From Tamarix chinensis (taxonomy: Eukaryota; Streptophyta; Magnoliopsida; Caryophyllales; Tamaricaceae), in the NCBI GenBank assembly GCA_030549775.1, contig CM060175.1:97331470-97395469 (forward strand): a stretch of DNA of 64,000 nucleotides. Direction: 5' to 3'. The notes below the pieces were generated by a model. The model saw only the letters and a program-made list of their open reading frames with translations. It was not told the DNA's origin and did not search any database. The position numbers were made by a program, and so were the translations under genes. Positions 52,760 through 63,979 of the stretch are shown here, piece after piece (within the stretch, counting starts at the first letter, position 1; the number at the start of each line of letters is the position of its first letter).

Positions 52760-52804
52760 CACTTGGTATGAGAATGGTAGAAGAAATCGGACTTGTACCA
52801 ATTG
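52760..52804 (-). other. Conserved inverted repeat HP1 in SL3
   Basis: CACTTGGTAT and GTACCAATTG on the plus strand pair 8/10, with TTGGTA/TACCAA perfect. The A-C mismatch of SL5/SL6 is a G-C pair here. Confidence 0.6.
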
Positions 52805-53586
52805 TAGCGGCAACACCCTTTGTTTTAATTGTTGTAGCTTCTGCGCTTAACTCTACAAATGATTTTTTTTGGTAGTAAACTTTGAGGTATTACAGTTATG
52901 CTTGGCAAGGATGGCCAAAGATGGTGAAGGAGAAATGACAAAGGTTTCCGATGGTGATGTTGTATTCTCGTTTTGGCTCGTTGGTGGTGGATTTTTGGGT
53001 TGTTTTTGTGACGGAAAGGAGGTAGTGAACGAGAGGAAATGGTGGTGCATTGTTTTGGAGAAACAAAAGGGAGAGAAGAGAGGTGATAGGAGCATTTAAT
53101 GATGGTCAAGTATGTGTATATACATATCCCATGCAAGGCATGGAGATGAGTGAGAGGTGCGAGGGAAAATTCAACCCAACCCTCATGTGTAGGAGGTGGG
53201 AGTTTATGGAAGTAGGGAATGGCTTGGTAGGCAGTATGGAGTGATGAGCATGTAGGAATTGTCTATTGAAAATGTTTTACACAAGGATATGGGGGAAAAA
53301 GGAAGAGGACAGAGATCGATTGAGAGGGAAAGGAGAGAAAAAGGAAAAGAGGGAAAAGAATAGGGGGTTAATATTTTTAGTTTTTTTATTATTATTATAA
53401 CAATATCAATATAATTTATGTTAGGATAATATGATAGATTAATTATTGATAAATCGAGATTTGGTTAAATTCTAGAGTTATAGAATTAAGATAAGGTGGA
53501 AATATTTATTTTTTGAAATTAGAATTAGGTTACGGTATTAATTACTTTGGATTAGGTTTGGGTAAAAAAAACTTTGGGGTATTATA

Positions 53587-54420
53587 TTAACCGTACTCTA
53601 AGCCCTCTACACTTTGAGAGTTTATCCTAGATGGGTCCCCTACCATCACCTTATTGTGTCCTCTTCTTCCATTGGATCTCCCTTACACCACCATCTATGA
53701 ACCATACCATTCTCTTTCCTCCCATTCCCTTCTTAATATATCCTTCTAGAGGATAGCCTCTATTTGCTCTTCATCATTGTGCCTAGCATGTTAATTTCTA
53801 CATTCCTCCTTTTTATGTCCATGCCACCCTTAGTTGAAACATATAAGTTGGATAGCCTCATATTCTACCCTTTGGATATAACAACGAAGCTTAAAATTGG
53901 AAATTAAAGACTTTCCTAGATCCACTTGCATCACCATGCATGCATATCCATTGTGCCTAATCTCTGATGTTGTAAGATCCACTTTAAAGGTAGTTATTGG
54001 TTTTCCAATTTCGAATTAAGAGGTCCTACTGAAAGTACTAAATTGGAAGATTTGGTAACCAAACCTACACCGTCAACAAGTTGATGTTAGCTTGAGTGGG
54101 CCTGAATTCTTGTTCCCACTTTCGAACGAGAAGATAGCGATCAACAATAACCCACAACCCTCCTAAGAGAGAAAATTCATAATCTTTCTTGCACCTAAAG
54201 TGAACAATATAATAGCCCATTCTAATATCGATTAGATAAAAGAGATAAGAGATGGACCAAATTTGATGCAACCTATCTTAAAGAAATTTAAAACCAACAA
54301 ACTTGACAAGCAATCTAATAATGAGGGTTAATCACCCTAGCTTTTTTATCTCGACTTTCTCACTCTTCCTCAGGAAGAATTGAGGAAAGTCGGTGCCAAC
54401 CTCTTCGTTTGATTCACATG
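53587..54420 (-). mobile_element. LINE-1 ORF1 (DUF4283 plus zinc knuckle), degenerate
   Basis: Read on the minus strand it has the plant L1 ORF1 pattern: LLVKFVGFKF, LIDIRMGYYIVHFRCKKDYE (54200), GGLWVIVDRYLLVRKWEQEF, then after frameshifts VDLTTSEIRHNGYACMV (~53950) and GWHGHKKEEC-like zinc knuckle text (~53815). The order and strand fit the 5' part of the LINE whose ORF2 lies at 23400-30394. The LINE 5' end may extend to ~54800. Confidence 0.75.
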
Positions 54421-56214
54421 GCCGGCATCAAAGTCTTCATCGTTTTCTCATGTATCATCTTGTAGTCTGGTGCTTGCTTTTGTCTTAATTGGACCCTCTC
54501 GATAGGATTTTACACAATCTTCAAAGAAGTCCTTAGGATGTTCATAATCATGAGATTCCATATCTACATCAATCCCATCCTAATCATGTAAAGACTCATG
54601 AATGTTTGCGCTCATTTCATCAATGGAAAGAAGGTGTGCTCCCGTCAAGTGTTGTTTCATAAAAGGTAGGTTAGTGTAATAGGGGATCCATTGTGTCCAC
54701 CATTGTCATGGAAGCTTCTGAGATGGCAATTAGTGAATGTCAAAGGCACATTAGGAATTATATCCTCAAATCACCAGTAGCTTGGGTTAGTTTAAATTTT
54801 CATAAACTTTCAATATTGTAGTATAGCATTTCACATAAGTTTTATGTTCCTCAGACTTGCAAATGCTACACAATAACACTCCAAATAAATCTTTCATTAG
54901 TCTCAAGAATATTATTTTGTATGTGGCCTCTTTTTTACAAGGCCGCAACCAAAAGCATAATATTTTTGAAAGAGATGAAAAAAAATATGACACATGAAGA
55001 AACAATGAAACTTACTGCTTTGAGGTATTCAGACCCCTCATTGTAAATACTAGTACTACCACATCTTAGGTACCCTTGTTCATATGTTTCTACTAAAAAT
55101 ACATTTGTGAAGTCCTATAATCAGCTTTCGAGTTCATTTAATAAGCTAGTTGTAGGGAAGTACTTCTTGCAGGGTGGTTGTCTCCTTTGCGTCCCTCTTC
55201 TTCGTCTTTGGTTGTATTTCCTTCGGGTATCGTTGAGGTCTCATAGAAAAAATGCACCATTTCATCGAAAGGACTCCCAGAGTAGCTTATGCAGCCCCGA
55301 TATCTGTCCTAAGTTAGTGATGTGTGATTACTACCAAGTCACTGTTGTTTGCTTGACTAAGAAGGTGTGAAATTTTAGAAGTCATAATAAAGCATTTGAA
55401 GGATTAAGTTAGTGGAGAAATGGTCATGTTCTTCCACCCCATACTGTAACCGGTTGCGATTCTTTCAATGAGTTATCTCCAGTCCACGGAGGCACAAATA
55501 ATCTGCTTGCGTCAGAAGATCCTGGTCTTGTAACAGATCAATATTTAGTGTCGCATTAGTTTCCTGCTGCATAAAGAACCGAGGCAAAGGTTACCAAGCC
55601 CTTGCCACTGCAAATAAAGCATAAACTCTTCCCATAGATGGAACAAGTGACAAGGATCATTGCCATTTGCCACCATGACATACTACTGTTGGCGGTTCTC
55701 ATACTTCCTGATATCTTGACATCCTTCAAGCTCATTGCTCCAATTCATAAGCACAAAGTGTGGTGCACACACGTTAGCAATGATCATAGAATCATGCAAT
55801 TGGGAAACAGCTCACGTCTTTGATTTGCAAAGCACGTCAATAAAGACCTATAAAGCATGATCATTTTCTGATATTACATGTTCATGGGCTATGGTCGTAC
55901 AATAGAATCCAGAAAGTTCACTTCTCGGGAGAAGGTCTAATGTAGGTTAAGTGAAATAAGCGTTGCTGGCAAAAGGCAAGCGGGAAAGCACTGTGCGACA
56001 TTCTGATTCATTCTTCCTGCTAAGCCCTCGGGATATATTAACAGATTCAAACATCAATCATTCAGTACCAGAAACAAGGTGCTGGAAGCCTGGAATATGC
56101 ATTCAGCTGTACAAAATTGTATATCAAACTATTCCAATTTCACCTGCCGAATGCAGGCATATAAAAAGGAAGCAGCTTGCAAGTTGAGATCACATGGTAC
56201 AATAAATGTCAAAG
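54421..56214. other. LINE-1 5' region and intergenic DNA downstream of SFT2
   Basis: 54421-54800 may be LINE-1 5' sequence. From 54800 on I see no domain. Short open frames at 55107-55370 and 55638-55823 (plus) and a low-stop minus stretch at ~55110-55320 are not recognised. Sequence just below 56215 should contain the SFT2 3' UTR. Confidence 0.5.
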
Positions 56215-59200
56215 TCACCTTCCAAAGCATTTCGTTATTGAAGATGTGAGAGCAGATGTTAGGAATTTCATCCCAGCGGATCCACCAGGGAAATATGAAA
56301 TAGCATAGTATGCCAGAGCAAGCACCTACAAGTAACCATGAAACAAAAGCTTTCAGTTAGGCTGCTTCATGACCTTCCCTTTAAAAAAACTAGTGCTGGA
56401 CAAATAGCCACAAATATCACTTTTTGATGACTGCTGCCATCCCAATTAATGAAAGCAAAACACAGACATAAAACATTGCTGCTAAAAACGCATGAAGCTA
56501 GTACCTGTAACACAGAGAAAAGCACAGATAGAACGTAGCTATGAAGCACCATGGAGACATATATGGTACCAACCAAGCAGCCCAAGAAGCCCACTGTAAA
56601 AGGTAGTCTCTGCACACATGGAAATTAAGACTGGATGGATAAAAAGAAGAGAAGGCAAGCCAGACAATGTGTATGAAATGCATGGGAATTTACACAGAAT
56701 GAAACTGATACCTCCATTGATGTCATGTGAGCAAACTGATTTGATGGACCTCGAAGTGCAAAGAATGATCCAACAATGAAGCAACAACCCAAAGTGAAGC
56801 AGATAGCAAATTTTTGAGGCATCAGCACCATTACCGGAAGGAACATGGTGAATGCCATGAAAATAAAGAACACACCAGTAGCCAGTAGTAAACCAAAATA
56901 CATGAAGGCTCTCCCTGAGGGGACACCACTAGTAGCAGACTGAAGACTCCCAGGCAAATCTCTCACTCCTTTTGAGACCCTGAATATTTGAAATAAAACA
57001 GAGAATAAAATGAATCAGCACAGAGGTCATCAAAGTTTCCTTGGAAAAAAAAAAACTCAGCATAAAGAAAATAAATAATACTTTCCCTGTCTCCCAGTTC
57101 TTCCTCCATTGGCAAAATTACGAAGGCAGATATATAACTTATATATAATAGAAGCAAGTTTTGAGAAATTTTTTCTTGAGTTTTCACCAAAAGGATTGAA
57201 CATAGCACATAAACTTCAGAAAGTGAGAGGACAATAATATGAAGAAAGATAAGAAACAGAAAGTTAACTGCTATCACTTGACGCATAGCACCTTCTTCAT
57301 TACAATGTGAAATACAAAGAAAATATAGGGCTTTGCATAATTTGGATAGTTTATATACTTGAAGTGGCATGATTGAGATAAAGCATGACCATCAAACCCA
57401 CAAATCCTGATATCTTTGCCTTATTTTCACCATGAGCTTATGAATGGAAGTGTATCACTTCTCAACACTACTCCTTGATACTCTTTCCGTGTACTTCAAG
57501 CTGGGAGCCCAAAACCAGAAGCAAATTATTTATTATTTGCTAGAAAAACTCACAAATGTACTATAATCCAAAGATATATCGATGTATACAATATAACAAT
57601 GGTTAGCGTTTGTAATTTCAATTGATTGATAAATGTCTCCGTCTTTGCTTAACCTCCCAAGTCCGAAAGGTAAGCCTTATCCATCTCACATCCCAGCCTG
57701 CCACAGAGAATGAACAGCCAGAATGAATATATTGCTATATACTGTAGCACATCCAGAATGAACTTGAACCGCTGCAGCAACAGCTTCTAGTTTTTCATTG
57801 CATAACCATACAATAAACAGTTATCCTGCCAAACCAATTGCTTCTGGCAAATATTTCAGCCTTCCAATGATGCAACTTTCAGCTCAACAATATCCTAATC
57901 ACTAGCTCATTCTCTCTATTAAAGCGGACTAGTCAAAATGTCTCCTATTGGCATTTTTTTCCTCAAGAATTCCATGAAGCTTTGTAGAGCTGACCCACAT
58001 CAGCATAGTTCAGTAACATCCCTATTGAATCTTCTCTTTTTATCTGGTTCAACTTATATTTACAACAATTTGTTACAGAGAATGTTGGACCAAATTTATA
58101 GGTATTGAAAATTAGTCCACTTCCAATATAAGATGTTGAACCAAACCCATATGAATTGGAGAATACTCCATTTCCATTACCAAGCATGTGTTTGACAAGT
58201 CATAAGTTATCTTTTAACTTATTATCTTAGTTAATCAGCTTGTTCTTTTAAAAAATCTTGTAAGTAGTTTTTTTACTGGCTCAAAAGCCAGCATTCAATA
58301 AGCTAAAAAATTAGTATTCAATAAGCTAAAAAATTAACTTTTTGTTTATCATAAGCTAGCTCCTTATAATATGTTCCATTTATTATAGCCATATTTACTA
58401 ACACGTGTTTTTTACTATCATCTCATACTTTTCAACTAGTTGAAACCATACACATCCCAAAAAAGGAGATTTTATCTCGTAGCTCAATTTTTATCCACAA
58501 CCTACCCAATCAAATAGCTGTACCATGTCTAAGTATGCATTTGGCAGAACTTCAATAAGCTCATTAAAAAAAAATTACTTTCTTTGGCATAGCTTTTCAC
58601 CAGCATATAAGCATATTCTGAGAAACTAAAAAAAATGTACCTTCGACAGAGGGGTGGCAAATAAGACTTGGTTTGAGTCTTTTACTTCAGGAAGAATTAT
58701 AGTTGTTCCACACTGTCTCTCAGACCATTCTTGTCTTGAAGTTCTTCAATGGGTCGGGACCTTAAGAATGGCATTAAACCTTTCAAGTACTGCAACTTCT
58801 GGGCTGACAATCCTGCTTTTATGGAAGTTGTCAGAGAAGGGTGGACTCTTCAGGTGAATGGCTCTCCCCAGTTTCAGATTATTCAGAAGTTAAAGACACT
58901 TAAAACATTCCTCAAAGAATATAGCAAGACTCACTTTGGTTGTGTTAGTAAGGCTGTTGAACAGGCAAGATTAGAATGGCTCATATCCAAGATTTGCTGC
59001 TACATGATCAAAACAATCAAGACTTGATTCAACAAGAAAAGCTGGCTCGACATAGAAGGTGGGCAGAGTCAAGTGGAGAAAAAGTTTCTGCAGCAAAGAT
59101 CTAAGATTCACTATGTCACTTTGGGTGATGAAAATAACTCCATTTTTCATGCAAAGTTGAAGCAAAGACAGAGCTCAAACACAACTCCATGATTGTACTG

Positions 59201-62200
59201 GTCATCAGATCCAGAGTTGGGAGGGTATTGAAAAGGAAATTCACACATTTTACACTGATTTACTAGGTTCAGCTACTGAAAGATTAATTGCTACTGAATG
59301 TCAGTTCTTCCAACAAGATCCTCTTCTTCCATGCCATAGCAGAACTCAGATATTGATGCCCTCAACTGATCAGGAGATCAAGGAGGCCTGTTTTGGGATG
59401 GGAAACCTCAAAGCACCTGGACTTGATAGTTTTAATGCCTACTTTTTTAAGTAGACTTGGCCACTCATTGCTCACGATTAGGGTTGTAAATGAACAGCAC
59501 CGACTCACGAGAATTTTGGGCTCAGCTCGGCTCATTATTTAGCTAAACGAGCCTAAAAGTAAGGCTCAAACTTGTTTACAATGCAAAAGTTGTGAGCAAG
59601 GCTTGTTTACCACAAAAGCTCGCAAGTCGGCTGGACTCAACTCGTTAAAAACTCGTCTCATTTATAATCGAGCTAAGCTCGAGCTTCATTTTTAGGCTCA
59701 TTTATTAAACGAGCCGAGCCCAGCCGAGCCCCAGCCTAGTCCGGCTCGACTCATTTATAGCCCTACTCATGATATAAGCAAAGTAATTAGATATTTTTAG
59801 ACTGCTAGCTATCTGCTGTAGGAGATGAATAACACAACCATCCATTTGATCCCAAAGAAGAAAAATGCCAGCCAAATAAGTGATTATAGACCCATTACAT
59901 GTTGTAATGTGATCTATAAACTTATCTCAAAAATTCTAACAAATAGAAGGTGCTAGAGGAGGTGGTGGCATGTAATCAATCTGCTTTTATTCCTGAGAAA
60001 TAGATAAGAAAGAATATTCTTATGGCTCAAGAGTTGATTATAAAATACAAGAGAAATAATATCAGCCCCAGGATGATGCTGAAAGTGGATCTTAAAAAGG
60101 CTTATGATTCCCTAGAATGGCCATTTATTCAAGCTGTCTTACTAGGTCTTTGATTTCCACTGCATTTTGTTTGACTTGTTATGCAACGCATCACCACAGT
60201 GAGGTTCTCCATTTCTATTCACGGTACTTTAAGCAAGCCTTTTAAGGGGAAAAGAGGCATCTGTCAAGGAGACCCTTTCTCTCCTTATATCTTTGTTCTT
60301 GCCATGGAATATTTCAACATGATGATAGGTACCTTGTGGTTCTCTCCTGATTTTAAGAGTCACCCTGATTGTAAACTTACTCACATAATTAGTATGAGTT
60401 TTGTAGATGACCTATTGCTTTCTCGTAAAGCTCACATCCCCTCAGCTCTTTGCTTGCAGTCACAGCTTCTCTTATTTGTTGAGTCTTCAGGATTACAGGT
60501 TAGTCCACAAACGAGTACCATTTATTTTGGAGGGGTAACCGAAGACTTAAAAATGAGAATTCTGGCACAGTTGGGTTACAAAGAGGGCAAGTTTCCATTC
60601 AGGTATCTCGGGACACACTTAAATTGCACTTTGTTATCTATTTCCCAATACCAGCCACTCATTGATAAATCATTGCTCGTTTTAAGTCCTGGACTCTCAA
60701 ATACTTAGGGTCCGTTTGGTTTGCAGAAAATAAAAAGAAAAGGAAAATGAAAAGGAAATATAAATGAAGGAAAGAAAATAAACGAAATCAATTTTCTTTT
60801 ACTCATTTGGTTGCATGAAAATTTTTGTGGAAAAATCTGTGTATGGGTTTCATATTTTTTTAGTGGAGACGAAGATCAAATAAAAGCTGGTGAAGATGAG
60901 GTTGAATTTGTCGTGAAAATTTTTTCATGAGTTTTCTTTCTTTTTCTTCAGTTGTTTTTGTAGAAAACAACCCAATACATGTTTCCTCAACCTTTTTCCT
61001 CTTATTTTTTTTTTCTTCCAAACTTTCTGAACAACCAAACACAGGAAAATTACTTTCCATCTTATTTTCTTTCCTTTCTATAGTATTTTCAATGAATCAA
61101 AGAGACCCTTAAGCTTTGGTGGGAAACTTCAAGTTTTACATTCTGTGATTTTCAATAACTTTTGGACCACCAAGTCTTTATGCTCCCAAAAACTGTCATG
61201 AAGCAATTGTACAACCTTTGTAAGAAGTTCTTTTGGAACAATATCGATCCATCAAAGAAGAGAACCCCAATAGCTTGGTCAAAAATATGTCTTTCAAGGA
61301 AAGAAGATAGGTTGGGCCTAAGACAATTAGATGTTTGTAACACAGCTTGTATCACAAAGTATCTATGGAAACTAATTGAGAATAAGGAGAGTTTGTGGGT
61401 TAAATGGATGCATAAAAGATACATAGGGGACTCTCAGTGAGGTCAATTCCAATGAAGCTTCATCACTCCTAGATGTTGAAGAATATTCTCAAAGCTAGAG
61501 ATATTGGGAACAACAACTAGATAATTGCAACCATAGTGCTAGGTTAAAGGTGAGCAGCGTGTACCACCTGCTTTGTAGATGCAATCATCCAGTTGCTTGG
61601 TATGAATTAGTTTGGCATAAACTCACAAGTTAGATGGCATGCCATGAGGGGATGTTAGTTAAAGCAAAGTTGAAACAGTGACAATTCATTGATAATACAA
61701 CTTGGGCAAGCTGTCTGCAGCATGAAGAGGATATGGACCATTTGTTTGTAAGATGCCCAATAGCACAGAGGATCCAGTAGGGGGTTTCTTAACTGGTTGT
61801 GCCTCTCCTTATGCTTTTTATCTTGGCAAGGTTGTTTCAGGTGCATGATTCATATTACTACAATAGAACGAGGTCAACGAGTGATATGGAGAGCTGCCTT
61901 TGCAGCTGTTATTTACAAACTTTGGTTCAGCTGAAATCAGGTTCTTTTCCAACATAAATAGGGTGTTACTAGATTGTTCATCAACAGAATGATATTTGAA
62001 GTCTTCATTCGCTTTACTGAAGTCAAGAACTCTAGAGCTAAGAGATATTTGGTTATGATTGACATGTGGTGTAGCTAAGGATGGGAATCAAATTGGTTTG
62101 TATTAGGCTTCATGGTTGTGAGAACATAGTATATCTTCTGTAATGATCTTTCCTCATTTGTGGCAATGAAAAGTTTCAATTTTTACCAAAACAAATATAT

Positions 62201-63568
62201 ATATATATATATATACCTTCAATCTTATCATAAGCTAACTTATCATATTTCTTCTTCCATTTCCAACCCCATAATAATTTTTACTTAATTTTCTATTGGT
62301 ATAAAAATGAATTTTAATGTCTCTAGACACTCTTCAACTAGTTCAACAACTAATTTTGCCAAATGCTTTAACGAAAATCAGATAGTCTTTCATCTTTCAA
62401 CTATCAACAATGAGCTCTCACTAATAACAGCCTACTTGTATCAAACATAAGATAAGCATGTTGAAGCAAATTCAATTGGAATGTAGTTTACGTTTCTAGT
62501 GGAAACCAACTACCCTCCAAATGCATACTGCGTGGGATTTTATATGATCCTATATGAATTTGGAGATTTGTTCATTCCACTTGACATCTAAACTACATCT
62601 TATGCGCTTGGTCGCAATGGTCCTAAGTACACACTTCAAAAGACATCCTCTAAAATGGACACTTGGTAACCACCAATTATTGCTTCAAGCAATTCAAGAT
62701 AGCCTCCCCCTCCCCCCAAAAAAAAACACTCACAAATCAATTTATTTTCTTCAAATCGTATGGCCAAAAAAAGAAGAACTATTCTCGATTTTTCTCAAAT
62801 ACCATAACTTTTTTTTTTGAACCCTTCACTTCTAGAAGAAAAAAAAATCTCATCCCCTGATTCATCATCTTACTTGCATTGTTTCATCAGTTTAACCGAA
62901 CAGCCAACCCCGTTCTAAATCAAAGCAACTGGAAACGACGGAACTAATCCTATGTCAGTTTCAATTTCACAAGAGATCAAGCTCAGCTACTAAAAAGAAA
63001 TGTCACCGATTTTCCCCATAAATTATCATCTAAGAATCTTGGAAATTATATAGAAGCACGCAGAATGAAGTAACAGCAAGTAAAAAAAAAGAAAAAAAAA
63101 AGAACAAGTTCAGAAAAAAAAAAAAAAACAAGTTCGGCAAGAAATGAAGAATCTTGGAACACCGAACAACCTAATCAGTTGACCATACATACGATTCAAA
63201 GTCACCAAGGAAACAAGAAAAGCAAGAATTACTAATCACTCAATCAATCATCAATCCAACACATTTCCAGCTTCTCCACATATGCCATGATTTTCAACAT
63301 TCGAATGAAATAGATTCTAACCAAAAACCCTTGATACATATATAATTTAAACAATTGCCATGACTTACACACTGAAAGTTCCGGAGACACTTTCATTAGC
63401 GGATCTATAGGCAGCTTCAAGATCAAAACCTAATGTTCCGGAGTCATCTTCTGTAGATCTTGCTGCAGCATACGAGTTCCAATCCGCTAATAAAGACGAC
63501 GACTGAACCGACTGCTGTGACGATTCGTCAGTGCTGGCTCCCGTAAACCATGCTTGTGCTGATTTCAT
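56215..63568 (-). CDS. SFT2: SFT2/GOT1-family vesicle transport protein, 227 aa, four exons
   Basis: SFT2 proteins are small four-helix membrane proteins of the Golgi that aid fusion of endosome-derived transport vesicles. Exons on the minus strand are 63568-63369, 56979-56712, 56609-56505 and 56325-56215 (stop TGA). The total is 684 nt and all junctions are GT-AG and in phase. The start is the ATG giving [10 protein letters not shown]; the frame runs a little upstream without another ATG. The cytosolic N-terminus has [12 protein letters not shown] and [13 protein letters not shown]. The core has [48 protein letters not shown] and HMTSME, then [34 protein letters not shown] and C-terminal KCFGR. 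These match my memory of plant SFT2 (e.g. At4g26550). Intron 1 is 6389 bp and filled with transposons. Nothing suggests loss of function. Confidence 0.93.
56980..58531. other. SFT2 intron 1, part without a recognised element
   Basis: AT-rich intronic DNA. Open frames at 56963-57370 and 57963-58187 (minus) have no recognisable domain. A 22-23 bp tandem duplication with CAATAAGCTAAAAAATTA occurs at ~58296-58345. Confidence 0.5.
59479..59765. mobile_element. hAT-type MITE in LINE-2 (287 bp)
   Basis: Ends TAGGGTTGTAAATGA and, inverted, TAGGGCTATAAATGA. The 8-bp target duplication is CTCACGAT (59471-59478) and CTCATGAT (59766-59773), one mismatch. The interior is full of GAGCC/GGCTC words and is homologous to the copy in RECX intron 5. 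Confidence 0.88.
60708..61108. mobile_element. Harbinger/Tourist-type MITE in LINE-2 (401 bp)
   Basis: Inverted ends GGGTCCGTTTGGTT and GGGTCTCTTTGATT. The 3-bp target duplication TTA lies at 60705-60707 and 61109-61111. Removing the element and one TTA gives an uninterrupted LINE reading frame across the site. Confidence 0.88.
62194..62215. repeat. (TA)n tail of LINE-2
   Basis: A TA run of about 22 bp directly after the LINE 3' end. Confidence 0.85.
62530..63368. other. SFT2 intron 1, promoter-proximal part
   Basis: Intronic DNA with several A-runs (62717, 63081-63128). No gene or clear element seen. Confidence 0.5.
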
Positions 63569-63824
63569 CTCCTTATACAAATCAAGAGAAACAAAGAAGA
63601 TGAAGCGAAGAAAAATATTCGATCAGTTCAACTCAGATCAGAGGGCCGGGGTAATGGGCATTTCGTTTCCGCTGTTAAATTTGGTTCGGAACGCTCAACT
63701 CTCGAGCCAGGGCTTAAAAGTTAATAATGGCGCACGGTACGACGGTGGTAGAGACGCTTCCTCCGGACGAAAACAGAAAACGGACAGCAATGAGATGACA
63801 CCGTTTTTGGGACGGTTTTCCTTA

Positions 63825-63859
<35 letters not shown>

Positions 63860-63944
63860 CAATATTTCTTATTTACTTAATATATTATTAATATTTATTA
63901 TTGAATTATCATATTAATATAATTAATAATGTTAGTATTTATGC

Positions 63945-63979
<35 letters not shown>

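Larger units (their letters stand above)
32738..52894 (-). mobile_element. SL3: solo-LTR-like element, minus orientation, split by SL4 and SL6
   Basis: SL3 occupies 32738-33019, 43230-43863 and 49917-52894 (about 3.9 kb net). In its own direction it starts TGTAATACCTCAAAG (plus 52894 downward), carries the ACCAAGTGCTAAGGCT block also found in SL5 and SL6, and ends GGGGTATTACA at 32738. Flanks are GTGAT (32733-32737) and GTTAT (52895-52899), a 4/5 target duplication in SL2. It has a purine-rich part (seen as C-rich on plus, 43380-43863 and 49917-50480) and a tandem array at ~51900-52150. Confidence 0.8.
30395..53586 (+). mobile_element. SL2: solo-LTR-like element, 5'-truncated, split by SL3
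   Basis: SL2 occupies 30395-32737 and 52895-53586. Its start lacks the TGTAACACC end and matches SL1 from about 430 bp inside that element (ACTCGTGGGAATAAGCAACA region). It carries CACTATTATCATCCAATGG modules (~30640-31095), a (TTA)n/(TTG)n/(GTC)n tract (31326-31430), a purine-rich part and a terminal GGGGTATTATA. LINE-1 ORF1 follows at once. The exact 5' border is uncertain. Confidence 0.65.
58646..62213 (+). mobile_element. L1-type LINE (LINE-2), 5'-truncated, in SFT2 intron 1, antisense to SFT2
   Basis: The element starts at the end of the endonuclease domain ([10 protein letters not shown]), then [22 protein letters not shown] follows at ~59830-60700 ([52 protein letters not shown], catalytic SFVDDLLLS) and a zf-RVT-like region at ~61600-61760 ([16 protein letters not shown]). 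The 3' end has the plant L1 ending TTTTTACCAAAAC and a (TA)n tail. Flanks ATGTACCTTC (58636-58645) and ATATACCTTC (62211-62220) are a 9/10 target duplication. Stops and frameshifts are common. Two MITEs sit inside it. Confidence 0.88.
58532..62529. mobile_element. Possible non-autonomous DNA transposon carrying LINE-2
   Basis: AGTATGCATTTGG (58532-58544) and CCAAATGCATACT (62517-62529) form a perfect 13-bp inverted repeat on either side of LINE-2. Without LINE-2 the element would be about 0.4 kb. I found no convincing target duplication, so the class is open. Confidence 0.4.

Noticed and set aside
55107..55823. Possible small gene downstream of SFT2
   Set aside because: Short frames on both strands match no family I know, and I see no consistent exon chain. 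Transcript evidence would be needed.
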